64,000 bases of DNA from Lentzea cavernae (GTDB lineage Bacteria; Actinomycetota; Actinomycetes; Mycobacteriales; Pseudonocardiaceae): positions 576,645 through 640,644 of the forward strand of contig NZ_BNAR01000004.1 of NCBI RefSeq assembly GCF_014653695.1, in the 5' to 3' direction. The translations under genes and the position numbers were made by a program. Below, piece by piece: positions 1-7,463 of the stretch. Numbering within the stretch: position 1 is the first letter of the stretch; each line of letters starts with the position of its first letter. The notes beneath the pieces were generated by a model. The model was not told the DNA's origin, searched no databases, and saw only the letters and a program-made list of their open reading frames with translations.

Positions 1-1030
1 CCTGGCGGCGGACCTCGTCTCCCAGGAGGGCCCGCAGGGCCCGTGCCAGTTGCGCGGGGTTGTGCGGCGGGACGAGCAGCCCGGTCACCTGGTGCACCAC
101 CGAGTCGGCCAGGCCGCCGGCCGCTGACGCCACCACGGGCACACCGCAGGCCATCGCTTCGAGCGCGACGACTCCGGCCGACGCGTGCCTTTGGGGACAC
201 GCCACGACGTCCGCGGACCGGATCAGCGCGGGCATCTCCGGATGCGGCACGTGCCCGACGAAGCTGACCCTGTCCGCGACCGCGTGCCGGGCCGCCAGGT
301 CGCGCAGGCGCTCGTGCTCCGCGTGCCCGCTCAGGAAGCGCCGCGCGGGACCGCCGGCGACCACCAGTTCGGTGCCGGTCACCGCGGTGAGCGCGAGGAT
401 CAGGTCGTCGAGCCCGTCGCGCGGCGCCAGGTCACCGGCGAAGAGGACGCGGAGCCTGCCGGTGCGCGCGGTCGCCGGCCCGTACGGCGTGAACAGGTGC
501 GTGTCCACGCCCCAGGGCACGGTCGAGATCCGGGACCGGCGCACGCCGAGCCGCGCCAGTTCGTCCGCCTCGGCACCGGACGTCGCGACCACTCCGGCCG
601 CTCCCCTGCCGACCAGCCGCTCGACCTCGAGGGAGTCACCGCCCGCCAGCCCGTGGAAGCTCTGCACGATCGGGATCGAGGTGCGACGCGCGCTGAGCAC
701 CGCACCGAGCCCGGACACCCACTGGTGCGCGTGCACGACGTCCGGGGCATCAGCCGCCCACCGCGCCGTCAGGAACCGCGCGAACTCCCCGATGTGCGGC
801 ACGACGTCGTCCTGGCGGAGCCTGCGCGCCGGTCCGGCCGGAACGTGCACGACCTCGAACCCGTCGGCCACCTCCACCCGTGCGGGCAGGCGCTCGTCGA
901 CCAGGCGCGTGTAGACCGTCAGCTCGTGTCCCAGCCGGTGCAGCTCCCGCGCCAGCGTCGCGACTCGCCTGCGCCTGCCGGGTGCGTCCGGCTCGGGGTT
1001 GTCCTGCACCGAGATCATCGCGATCCTCAC
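1..1030 (-). CDS. GT4-family glycosyltransferase (3' end cut by window)
   Basis: Retaining GT4-type glycosyltransferase, probably acting on a lipid or cell-envelope acceptor in the cytoplasm; donor and acceptor cannot be read. The GTG start gives the GT-B opening VRIAMISVQDNPEPDAPGRR. Further on, a VVHAHQWVSGLGAVL segment ends the N-terminal Rossmann half, and VDTHLFTP plus VSFVGHVPHPEMP belong to the C-terminal donor-binding half. The usual E-x7-E motif reads HASAGVVALEAMACG, so its first Glu is replaced by Ala. About 343 codons are present and perhaps 40 C-terminal residues are missing. The start overlaps the stop of the upstream DUF3152 gene (GTGA), so the two are probably translationally coupled. 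Family assignment is firm, substrate unknown. Confidence 0.85.
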   Translation of the reverse strand, partial: MRIAMISVQDNPEPDAPGRRRRVATLARELHRLGHELTVYTRLVDERLPARVEVADGFEVVHVPAGPARRLRQDDVVPHIGEFARFLTARWAADAPDVVHAHQWVSGLGAVLSARRTSIPIVQSFHGLAGGDSLEVERLVGRGAAGVVATSGAEADELARLGVRRSRISTVPWGVDTHLFTPYGPATARTGRLRVLFAGDLAPRDGLDDLILALTAVTGTELVVAGGPARRFLSGHAEHERLRDLAARHAVADRVSFVGHVPHPEMPALIRSADVVACPQRHASAGVVALEAMACGVPVVASAAGGLADSVVHQVTGLLVPPHNPAQLARALRALLGDEVRRQ

Positions 1031-1884
1031 CTGGTCACCTCCTGGTGCGGCCACGGGTTCGGGGTGCACGTCCTGCCGTCCCGCGGGACGCTCAGCCCCT
1101 GAGGCGTCCTGGCCGTGATCTCGGCCAGCGCGTCGTTCGAGACGGAGAAGGTCTGCTGCATCATCACGGGCGCCGGCGCGCCGTCCGCGGGGCAGAACTC
1201 GTGGCCGTGCCCCAGGAAGTGCCCGACCTCGTGGTTGACGACGTACCTGCGGTACCCCTCCAGATCACCGGCGAACGACTGCGCTCCCCGGAACCACCGC
1301 GGCGCACTCACGTAGACGACCCCCTCGTGGTAGCACGACGTGTCGTACGGCAACTCGAACCCGCAGGTGGCCCGCGCGGTCTGCGTGGCGGTCAGCCGGA
1401 TCCGCACGTCCGGCTCGGCCACGTCCACCCGCCGGAACGCGACGTCGCCCGAGGCCGTCCACCCGCGCGGGTCCGCGAGGGCGGCGTCCACCGTCGCCGC
1501 GAACGCCTGGTGGGCGACCGGCAACACGGCCCCCTGCTCGACCTCGACGGAATAGGTGTGCACCTTCCCCGTGCCCACCTGCTCCGTGGTGCCCGCGATC
1601 GTCCGCCACCACCCCTCGCCCATCTCGCGCACCGGAACCCCGGGCGGCAGCTCCGGTCCTGGCCGCTTCGCCGCCTCCTTGACGACGGCGGCCGGCGGCG
1701 GTGCGGAGGTGGTCGGTGGAGGTGTCGTCGTTGCCGCCCTCACCGAAATGCTGGCCGCCGGGACCTGCGGCAGCGCCAACTCCTGCGGCGGCATCTCCTT
1801 CTGCGGCAACACCTTCAGCATCCCGACCGTCACTCCCGCAAGGGCCGCCGCCAGGACGTACAGAACGATTCTTCCCACGCTCAT
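1027..1884 (-). CDS. DUF3152 membrane-anchored metalloprotease-like protein
   Basis: 285 residues. An N-terminal membrane segment (residues about 4-23, VGRIVLYVLAAALAGVTVG) and a Pro/Thr-rich stalk precede an extracytoplasmic DUF3152 domain beginning near GEGWWRTIAG. A zinc-protease-like motif, NHEVGHFLGHGHEFCP, sits near the C-terminus, as in archaemetzincin-style HExxHxxGxxH sites. The ATG at 1884 is preferred to longer frames because GGGGGAG lies 8 nt upstream. It is third in a leftward operon after the DivIVA-like and Usp-like genes and overlaps the glycosyltransferase start by 4 nt. Peptidase activity is an inference from the motif; no member is known to me with a defined substrate. Confidence 0.85.
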   Translation of the reverse strand: MSVGRIVLYVLAAALAGVTVGMLKVLPQKEMPPQELALPQVPAASISVRAATTTPPPTTSAPPPAAVVKEAAKRPGPELPPGVPVREMGEGWWRTIAGTTEQVGTGKVHTYSVEVEQGAVLPVAHQAFAATVDAALADPRGWTASGDVAFRRVDVAEPDVRIRLTATQTARATCGFELPYDTSCYHEGVVYVSAPRWFRGAQSFAGDLEGYRRYVVNHEVGHFLGHGHEFCPADGAPAPVMMQQTFSVSNDALAEITARTPQGLSVPRDGRTCTPNPWPHQEVTR

Positions 1885-1900
1885 GGTGCGCACTCCCCCG

Positions 1901-2617
1901 TCACGAGCAGCTGAACAACACAGGGCAACGCGCCTGGTGCAGCGCCGCCCTGGCGTCCGGTTGAAGACCTTCCCCGGGCCCGCGCTCCCGCCCGGACACC
2001 ACGAGCAGGTCACTCGGGAACAGCCGCGTCTCCTCGTCCACCGACCGCGCTTCCCGCGCCAGCTCGACGATCACGTCAGGACAGGCCTCGTGGACCAGAT
2101 CCGCGGCGGAGTCGAGCCACCCCCCGGACCGAGGCCCCGACGGCCGCGCCAACACCCTCAGGCGCGTGGCCCCTCGCACCCGGCACAACGCCGTCGCCCG
2201 CCGCAGCACACCCTCACCACCAACACGATCCGCAACGGCGGTGACCACCCCGAACCGCCCCGCGATCGCAGCGGCAGGTCCACCCACGACCACGACGTCC
2301 CGCAGCTCCCGCCCGGCCAGTGGCGGCACCGCCAAGGCCCGCGACCGGGACAGGACCACCAGAGCGCCTTCCCCGCGCTCGGACGGGCAGCAGTCCCGGC
2401 GTTCCACGTGGACGTTGAGATCCGGCCGCCCCGCCAGCAGTGCCGCGACGTCGACGTGCGCGGGATCGTGCCGGGTCGCGGTGTGCACGACCATGTCGAC
2501 CCCGAGCGCCTCCGCACACCCGGCGGCCCAGCGGACGGCGGTGACCCCGGCATCGCGCACGTTCACCAGCACACAGGTGGCGGTGATGCGCACGGACTCG
2601 TCGGCGACCGCGGTCAT
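1901..2617 (-). CDS. Universal-stress-protein-like protein
   Basis: 238-residue cytoplasmic protein that looks like two degenerate Usp halves. The first opens with RITATCVLVNVRDAGVTAVRWAAG (beta strand, then helix). The second ends in the Usp-like pattern SDLLVVSGRERG followed by HQARCPVLFSCS. I cannot see a clean ATP-binding G-2x-G-9x-G(S/T) motif, so nucleotide binding may be lost. The ATG overlaps the stop of the upstream DivIVA-like gene by 4 nt (ATGA), which fixes the start and implies coupling. A Usp fold is the best guess from strand pattern and C-terminus, at moderate certainty. Confidence 0.6.
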   Translation of the reverse strand: MTAVADESVRITATCVLVNVRDAGVTAVRWAAGCAEALGVDMVVHTATRHDPAHVDVAALLAGRPDLNVHVERRDCCPSERGEGALVVLSRSRALAVPPLAGRELRDVVVVGGPAAAIAGRFGVVTAVADRVGGEGVLRRATALCRVRGATRLRVLARPSGPRSGGWLDSAADLVHEACPDVIVELAREARSVDEETRLFPSDLLVVSGRERGPGEGLQPDARAALHQARCPVLFSCS

Positions 2618-4035
2618 GCCGTCACGCTCGGCATTTGGGCGGTGGAACTCGCCTCGTCATCGGCTTCGGGAGCCCGCTGCGCCACGATGGACGCGGGCTC
2701 GGACTCCGGCTGGGCCCCAGCGAACGCAGGTTCGGACTCCGGCTGAGCCCCTGCGGACGCAGGTTCGGCGCTTTCCGCCATCGCCATCGCCATCGCCACC
2801 GACGCCGGCACGAAGCGGCCAGCCGCCTCCACGGACGCGGGTTCGGCACTCCCCAACCCGAAGGCCGCAGGCTCGAACCCCGGCTGCGTCTCCACCAGCG
2901 CGGCCTCGGAACGCCCCCGCGCCCAGACCGACGTGGATTCGGAATCCCTCTGCGCCTCCACGAACGCAGGCTCGACCCCCCTCGTCGCCTCCACTGACGC
3001 ACCCCCGGAGTCCCTCCGCGCCTCCACCGACGCAGGCTCAAAGCCCCTCGTCGCCTCCACAGAGACAGGCTCGGAACTCTCCGACGCCAGATCAGAACTC
3101 CCCAACGCCCCAACCGACGCAGTTCCGGCACTTCCCGCCCCTCCGGCGGGTGCTAGCTCCGCGCTCCTGGTCATCTCGGCGGACGCCGGCTCCGCACTCC
3201 CAACCCCTCCAGCGGACGCCAACTCCGCACTCCGGGCCATCTCGGCGGACGCCGGCTCCGGACTCCCCGCCCCTCCAGCCGACGCCAACTCCGCACTCCG
3301 GCCCATCTCGGCCGACGCCAGCTCCACACTCCCGGCCCCTCCAGCGGCCGCCAGCTCCGCACTCCGAGCCACCTCAACCGCCGCAGGCACAAACCCACCG
3401 GCCCCCACCGAAGCCGCCTCAACCCCCCGCCGCGTCCCGAATGCAGCAGGCTCCACCCCCACCTCGGACGCAGCCGGCCCCCGAGGCGACGGCATCTCCG
3501 GCGCCGTCTCGATCTCCCCGTACCACTGGTCCAGCAACCGCTGCCGCTCACCGAGGTCCGCCAGCAACCCGCGGGACCGCTCCAACGCCTCCCCCACGAT
3601 CTCCCGCGCCCGCCGGCTCGCCTCGGCCAGGCGGCGCTGGGACTCCTGCTCCGCCTCGTCCAGCAGGCGGGCGTGGCGGCCGGCCGATTCCTCGGCTCGG
3701 TGCACGGCGTCCGCCGCGCGGGTGCGTGCTTCGGCTTCGATCTCGTCTGCCTTGCGCCTGGCCACGTGGAGGAGGTAGCGGATGCAGCCGGAGACGGCGT
3801 TGTCCTTGTTGTGTCCTGCGTGGAGGGTGTGGTACTCCGCGAGCTCCGTGCGTGCTTCCTCGAGGTGGCGGGTGAGTTCCTCGGCCGTCTCGAGGGCGGC
3901 GTCGCGGTCGGCGCAGGCGAGTTCGAGTTGTGCTTCCAGGCGGGCGCGTTCCTCGTTGACCTGGGCGCGGTCGTACCCGAACAACTGCGTGCCGAAGGCC
4001 GTGCGGCCCTCGTCCAGGAGGTCGTCCATGGCCAT
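2614..4035 (-). CDS. DivIVA-like coiled-coil protein with long repeat tail
   Basis: 473 residues. Residues about 1-190 resemble actinobacterial DivIVA/Wag31-like proteins: a short head (FGTQLFGYDRAQVNEERARL) then a highly charged coiled coil with HVARRKADEIEAEARTRA. The tail of about 280 residues is low-complexity Ala/Ser/Glu sequence. It is built on a 22-residue unit (SAELASAGGAGSPEPASAEM plus two residues) that is nearly perfect for about three copies and then decays to 11-residue half-units. The ATG at 4035 has AGGA 7 nt upstream; longer frames lack a ribosome site. It heads the operon with the Usp-like, DUF3152 and glycosyltransferase genes, suggesting a polar scaffold tied to envelope synthesis. 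That role is inference. Confidence 0.75.
   Translation of the reverse strand: MAMDDLLDEGRTAFGTQLFGYDRAQVNEERARLEAQLELACADRDAALETAEELTRHLEEARTELAEYHTLHAGHNKDNAVSGCIRYLLHVARRKADEIEAEARTRAADAVHRAEESAGRHARLLDEAEQESQRRLAEASRRAREIVGEALERSRGLLADLGERQRLLDQWYGEIETAPEMPSPRGPAASEVGVEPAAFGTRRGVEAASVGAGGFVPAAVEVARSAELAAAGGAGSVELASAEMGRSAELASAGGAGSPEPASAEMARSAELASAGGVGSAEPASAEMTRSAELAPAGGAGSAGTASVGALGSSDLASESSEPVSVEATRGFEPASVEARRDSGGASVEATRGVEPAFVEAQRDSESTSVWARGRSEAALVETQPGFEPAAFGLGSAEPASVEAAGRFVPASVAMAMAMAESAEPASAGAQPESEPAFAGAQPESEPASIVAQRAPEADDEASSTAQMPSVTA
3165..3362. repeat. 66-bp tandem repeat inside the DivIVA-like gene
   Basis: Three consecutive units of 66 bp begin near 3165, 3231 and 3297 and share the core ATCTCGGCGGACGCCGGCTC with a few substitutions each. 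They encode the 22-residue repeat of the coiled-coil protein's tail. The copies are similar enough at DNA level to allow slippage, so tail length may vary between strains. Confidence 0.85.
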
Positions 4036-4207
4036 GCCGGTGTCCTTTCCTGAACGGAGCGTTACCTCTGTCCAGGTGGCAGTACCCGTGAAAAGGCCTG
4101 CCAGACATCTCCGACCGGCAAACACCCTGTTCAGTGAATTCCTCACGGACTGTCATCACGGGCTCCAGTGCCGGGTATCCGCCCAGAACCCCGATCGGAG
4201 GCCTCAC
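4036..4207. promoter_or_regulatory. Divergent intergenic region
   Basis: 172 bp between the divergent DivIVA-like operon and a small + strand gene. It must hold promoters for both. I see no clear -10/-35 pair or palindrome I would defend. Confidence 0.4.
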
Positions 4208-4558
4208 ATGAGCAACCACTCCACTGCGGGCGACGCGGCCTGGCAACCGTTCGTCGACGCGCTGTGCACCGCGGCGTCCACCTGGGACGCCGATCTCGCG
4301 CGGTTCTCGGGAGGCGGCGACGTCACCGCGCCGATCAGTTCCGCTCAGGCGGAGAACGTCATGCTCGCGCTCGCCGCGCTCGCGCAGCGGATGGCGCGGG
4401 CGGCCGCGTCGATCGTGCGGGCGATCGCCGATGCGGGACTGGAGTCCGCTGAGGACGAACTGTCCGAGCAGGTCGAGTCGTTGGGGCGCATGGCGTTGTG
4501 CGTCGAGGCGATGGATCACGCGGCCGAGATGGCGCGGGCGGTGGTCAACGACGTGTAG
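4208..4558 (+). CDS. Small alpha-helical protein of unknown function
   Basis: 116 residues, not recognised. It has no signal peptide or membrane segment. The sequence is strongly helical and alanine-rich (AENVMLALAALAQRMARAAA, then EDELSEQVESLGRMALCVEA), fitting a small helical bundle or dimer. GGAGG lies 7 nt before the ATG, which sets the start. It is divergent from the DivIVA-like operon and convergent with a secreted-protein gene, so it is probably monocistronic. Confidence 0.75.
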   Translation: MSNHSTAGDAAWQPFVDALCTAASTWDADLARFSGGGDVTAPISSAQAENVMLALAALAQRMARAAASIVRAIADAGLESAEDELSEQVESLGRMALCVEAMDHAAEMARAVVNDV

Positions 4559-4584
4559 GCGCGCCGGGTGTCACCGGCGCGCCT
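4557..4584. terminator. Bidirectional hairpin terminator
   Basis: Perfect 11-bp stem AGGCGCGCCGG / CCGGCGCGCCT with a 6-nt loop (GTGTCA). It starts inside the stop codon of the + strand gene and lies just beyond the 3' end of the - strand gene at 4601. It serves convergent genes; there is no U-tract, as is usual in high-GC actinobacteria. Confidence 0.8.
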
Positions 4585-4600
4585 GCACAACGTGCTGAAG

Positions 4601-5125
4601 TCAGTTCTTGCGCAGGTAACCGATGTAGGACTCGGCGGCCGCACGGGCCCTCTCACGCAACGCCTGCGGGTCCGTTCCCGCCGCGGCCTTCATGCCCTCG
4701 CAGCTGGTGGCCAGCGCGTCCGGGCCCAGTGCGGTCATCGCCATGTCGGGCAGTTCCTCCTTCATGCACCGCGTGGCGCGCCCGACGGCCTCGGGACTGC
4801 AGTAGTCCTCCGGCGAGTAGCACTTCTCCACGACGGCGTCCACCACGGGCTCGGCCCGGTTGTAGATCATCTCCATGCTGCCCAAGCCCGCCACGGCCTT
4901 CGGCAGCACGACGTCCGTGAGCTCCTGCACGTCCTTGCGGTCTGTCCCGGGTTGGAGCTGCGCCTGGCACACCGGCGTCATGAACTCCTCCCGCGCGATC
5001 TCCGTCAGCTTGCCGACCGTGTCGCTGAAGTTGCCGTAGCACGCGATCGCGTTCGCGGCGGCGGGAGCGAGCACCAACGGGACAGTGGCGATCAGCGCGG
5101 CCAGAGCGGTGGTCCTGGACTTCAT
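4601..5125 (-). CDS. Secreted Cys-rich protein of unknown function
   Basis: 174 residues with a clear Sec signal peptide (MKSRTTALAALIATVPLVLA, cleavage expected after AAANA). The mature part has six cysteines, two in KCYSPEDYC, so disulfide bonding outside the cell is likely. AGGAGG sits 5 nt before the ATG. I do not recognise a family. It lies downstream of the lysozyme and DUF4015 genes on the same strand with a 115-bp gap, so it may be co-expressed with cell-wall enzymes, but a separate promoter is equally possible. Confidence 0.8.
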   Translation of the reverse strand: MKSRTTALAALIATVPLVLAPAAANAIACYGNFSDTVGKLTEIAREEFMTPVCQAQLQPGTDRKDVQELTDVVLPKAVAGLGSMEMIYNRAEPVVDAVVEKCYSPEDYCSPEAVGRATRCMKEELPDMAMTALGPDALATSCEGMKAAAGTDPQALRERARAAAESYIGYLRKN

Positions 5126-5240
5126 GCCGTCCTCCTGGGACTTCAGTCGATCGGGTCCACCGACTGGTACCCGCGCGGCATCACCGCCCACGCGGGTTTC
5201 ACCAGGGTCGACCGCATCGGGTGACCGCGGTTGCGAAGCG

Positions 5241-6425
5241 TCATCGTCCAGAGGGGACGACGAAGTCGGCGACACCGCTGACGCCGGCGGCACCGTCGGC
5301 AGCGACCACTCCGAAGCAGGCACCGGCCTCCCGCACGGCGTCCCTGACCTCGGCGAGGAAGTCCACATCGGACTCGACGCCGAGGTGGTCGAGCACGACG
5401 TCGTCGAACCCGAGCGACGCGGCCTCTCGTGCCAGGGCCACGACATAACCCCGAACCTCCGGGTGAGCGGGGTTCGTCAGGGTCAGCCCGGTGTCGCCGA
5501 CGTGGTCGCGCAGGCCGGACCGCGCGGAGGCGCGAGCGAGCACGGGGTCGTGGAACGCGACGATCCGCGCGACCGCCCGCACTCCGGCGCGATGCAGTTC
5601 CTCGACGGCCGCCCGCGGGTCGTACCGGTCCCCGGCAGCACCGATCTGCTGCGCCAGAGGCACTTCCGACAGGTACGCGACCTGCCCCGTCTCGTCCTTC
5701 ACGTCGAGCCGGACCGCGTCGATCTTCCCGTCCCGGGCCAGGGCGAGCACCCGTTCCCGTGACGACGGCGACGCCCAGTCGGCCGCGGACACCTGTTCCG
5801 CCCGCACCGCGGGACGGGAGATCGGCACCACCACGTGCTTTCCGGCCGAGTTGCCCGCCGCGTCCCGCGCTTCGACGAAGACGGTCGCCGCCGACGGCAC
5901 GGTGGCCGCGAAGACGCCGTTCACCATCAGCGCACGGGTCTGCCCGATCCGCACCAGCGCAGCGCCGTGAGCGGTGCCTCTGATCATGACGGGCGCACGG
6001 GGCCCCGCGGAACGGATGTGTTCCACCGCAAGGGATGGCGCGGTGTTGTCGATGGTGAACTCCTGGTCCACCACCGCGTCCATGACCAGCGGGGTGGCGC
6101 TGCGGACTCGGGCGATCAGCGAGTGCTCGCCCTCGGTCGGGGTGAAGCCCTCGAGGACCAACCGGTCGTCGTGCCGGCTCGTCGGGACCACCGAGTCGTC
6201 GACCAGGACCTCCACCCGGTCCAGCACGTCCGGGTCGCCCGTGCTGACGCTGACGTCGCGGAACGCGGCGGCCCTCAGCACCGTGCCGTCCTCCAGGCCG
6301 TGGACGGTCAGGCCGATCTTCCCGATGTGCGCCACGGAGCCCACCACGAGAGTCGACGACGCGGCGAACACCACGCCCAGGAAGACGAGCAGGACGAGCT
6401 CAGACCTGCGGACCGGGGCGGACAC
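5241..6425 (-). CDS. DUF4015-type putative glycoside hydrolase, membrane anchored
   Basis: 394 residues. An N-terminal transmembrane anchor (ELVLLVFLGVVFAASSTLVV) is followed by about 160 residues of Ig/cadherin-like beta sequence (FTIDNTAPSLAVEH, FVEARDAAGNSAGKH). The C-terminal part resembles the DUF4015 putative glycosyl hydrolase barrel: KIDAVRLDVKDETGQVAYLS, GVRAVARIVAFHDPVLA, GFDDVVLDHLGVESD. The barrel is only about 190 residues, shorter than the roughly 300 usual for the family, and stops at VADFVVPSGR. The GTG start follows the lysozyme stop by 3 nt, so both are in one operon. It is likely an extracellular polysaccharide-active or binding protein; activity is unproven. Confidence 0.75.
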   Translation of the reverse strand: MSAPVRRSELVLLVFLGVVFAASSTLVVGSVAHIGKIGLTVHGLEDGTVLRAAAFRDVSVSTGDPDVLDRVEVLVDDSVVPTSRHDDRLVLEGFTPTEGEHSLIARVRSATPLVMDAVVDQEFTIDNTAPSLAVEHIRSAGPRAPVMIRGTAHGAALVRIGQTRALMVNGVFAATVPSAATVFVEARDAAGNSAGKHVVVPISRPAVRAEQVSAADWASPSSRERVLALARDGKIDAVRLDVKDETGQVAYLSEVPLAQQIGAAGDRYDPRAAVEELHRAGVRAVARIVAFHDPVLARASARSGLRDHVGDTGLTLTNPAHPEVRGYVVALAREAASLGFDDVVLDHLGVESDVDFLAEVRDAVREAGACFGVVAADGAAGVSGVADFVVPSGR

Positions 6426-6428
6426 GGC

Positions 6429-7244
6429 TCATCCCGCGGCCAGGGCCGCGAGGCGGTCGGCGCCCCCGTTGAAGACGTTCTGGTCGATCGGCGACGACGT
6501 GAACTGCCAGATCGTGTGGAACGGCCACTTGAACGGCATGGGGCCGACCGCCGACGCGTACCTGGCCACCCACAACGGGTTGGTGGCGCTGAAGTCACCG
6601 GAGCGGCCGGTGCACTTGTCCCACCACTGCGTGGACGTGTAGATGACCGGCCAGCGCTTGGTCAGCGCGTGGTAGGTGTCGCTGAAGCTGCGGATCCAGT
6701 TCACCATCGCGGCGTGGGTGAGGCCGTAGCAGGTGTCGCCGCCGTACGGGTTGTACTCGATGTCGAGGGTTCCCGGCAGCGTCCTGCCGTCCTTCGACCA
6801 ACCACCGCCGTTCTGCACGAAGAACCGGGCCTGCGTCGCGCCGTCCGACCGGTTCGGCAGCGCGAAGTGGTAGGAGCCCCGCGTCATGCCGACGCCCGCG
6901 GAACCGTTGTACTGCTGGGTGAAGCTGGGATTGCGGTACCCGGTCCCCTCGGTCGCCTTGATGTAGACGAACCGCTTGCCCGAACGCCACCAGTGTCCCC
7001 AGTCGACGTTGCCCTGGTGGCTGCTCACGTCGATGCCGTGCACGCTGCCCACGTTCTCCGGGCCGAGTTCGGACGGTGATCCGAGCATGTCGCCCGTGCC
7101 CTCGTGCTTGGCGATCTGCGAGCCCGCCGTGTGGTTCTCGGAACCTTCTTCCGCACGAGCGGGAACGGGGAACAGCACGCCCGTCATCAACACCACCACA
7201 GCGGTCCGGACGACATGAGAGCGAGCACTTCGTTGCGACCGCAT
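6429..7244 (-). CDS. Secreted GH25 lysozyme (muramidase)
   Basis: 271 residues. Cleaves beta-1,4 bonds in peptidoglycan outside the cell. A signal peptide (residues about 1-33, ending VPARAEE) is followed by a single GH25 domain. It carries the family hallmarks GIDVSSHQGNVDW, YIKATEGTGYRNP, the catalytic Asp/Glu strand LDIEYNPYGGDTCYG, VIYTSTQWWDKC, NPLWVARYA and a terminal WQFTSSPID. The ATG at 7244 follows GGAGG. It is the first gene of a leftward pair with the DUF4015 protein and is divergent from a penicillin-binding protein, so the block is devoted to wall remodelling. No cell-wall-binding repeat is fused. Confidence 0.93.
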   Translation of the reverse strand: MRSQRSARSHVVRTAVVVLMTGVLFPVPARAEEGSENHTAGSQIAKHEGTGDMLGSPSELGPENVGSVHGIDVSSHQGNVDWGHWWRSGKRFVYIKATEGTGYRNPSFTQQYNGSAGVGMTRGSYHFALPNRSDGATQARFFVQNGGGWSKDGRTLPGTLDIEYNPYGGDTCYGLTHAAMVNWIRSFSDTYHALTKRWPVIYTSTQWWDKCTGRSGDFSATNPLWVARYASAVGPMPFKWPFHTIWQFTSSPIDQNVFNGGADRLAALAAG

Positions 7245-7463
7245 TGGATTCCTCCCCGTTGCGTGAATGTCCTCTTGGGCACTTACCCGCGTCAGGAACG
7301 GAAAAACCGGACAGGCGGTTGTTGGCACGAGAGAGTGACCAAACCGCTGTTCAAGCACGCTGGGTCACCATTTTCCGGTCCCTGGTTCATTCGATGTGGT
7401 CGCCTGATCGCTGATTCACCGGGTAACCGCCGAAAGGCACTTGAAAAATGAGGGGAGTCCGGT

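Noticed and set aside
7306..7321. AACCG-GACAGG-CGGTT dyad upstream of the lysozyme gene as an attenuator.
   Set aside because: Only a 5-bp stem with no clear U-tract context, too weak to call.
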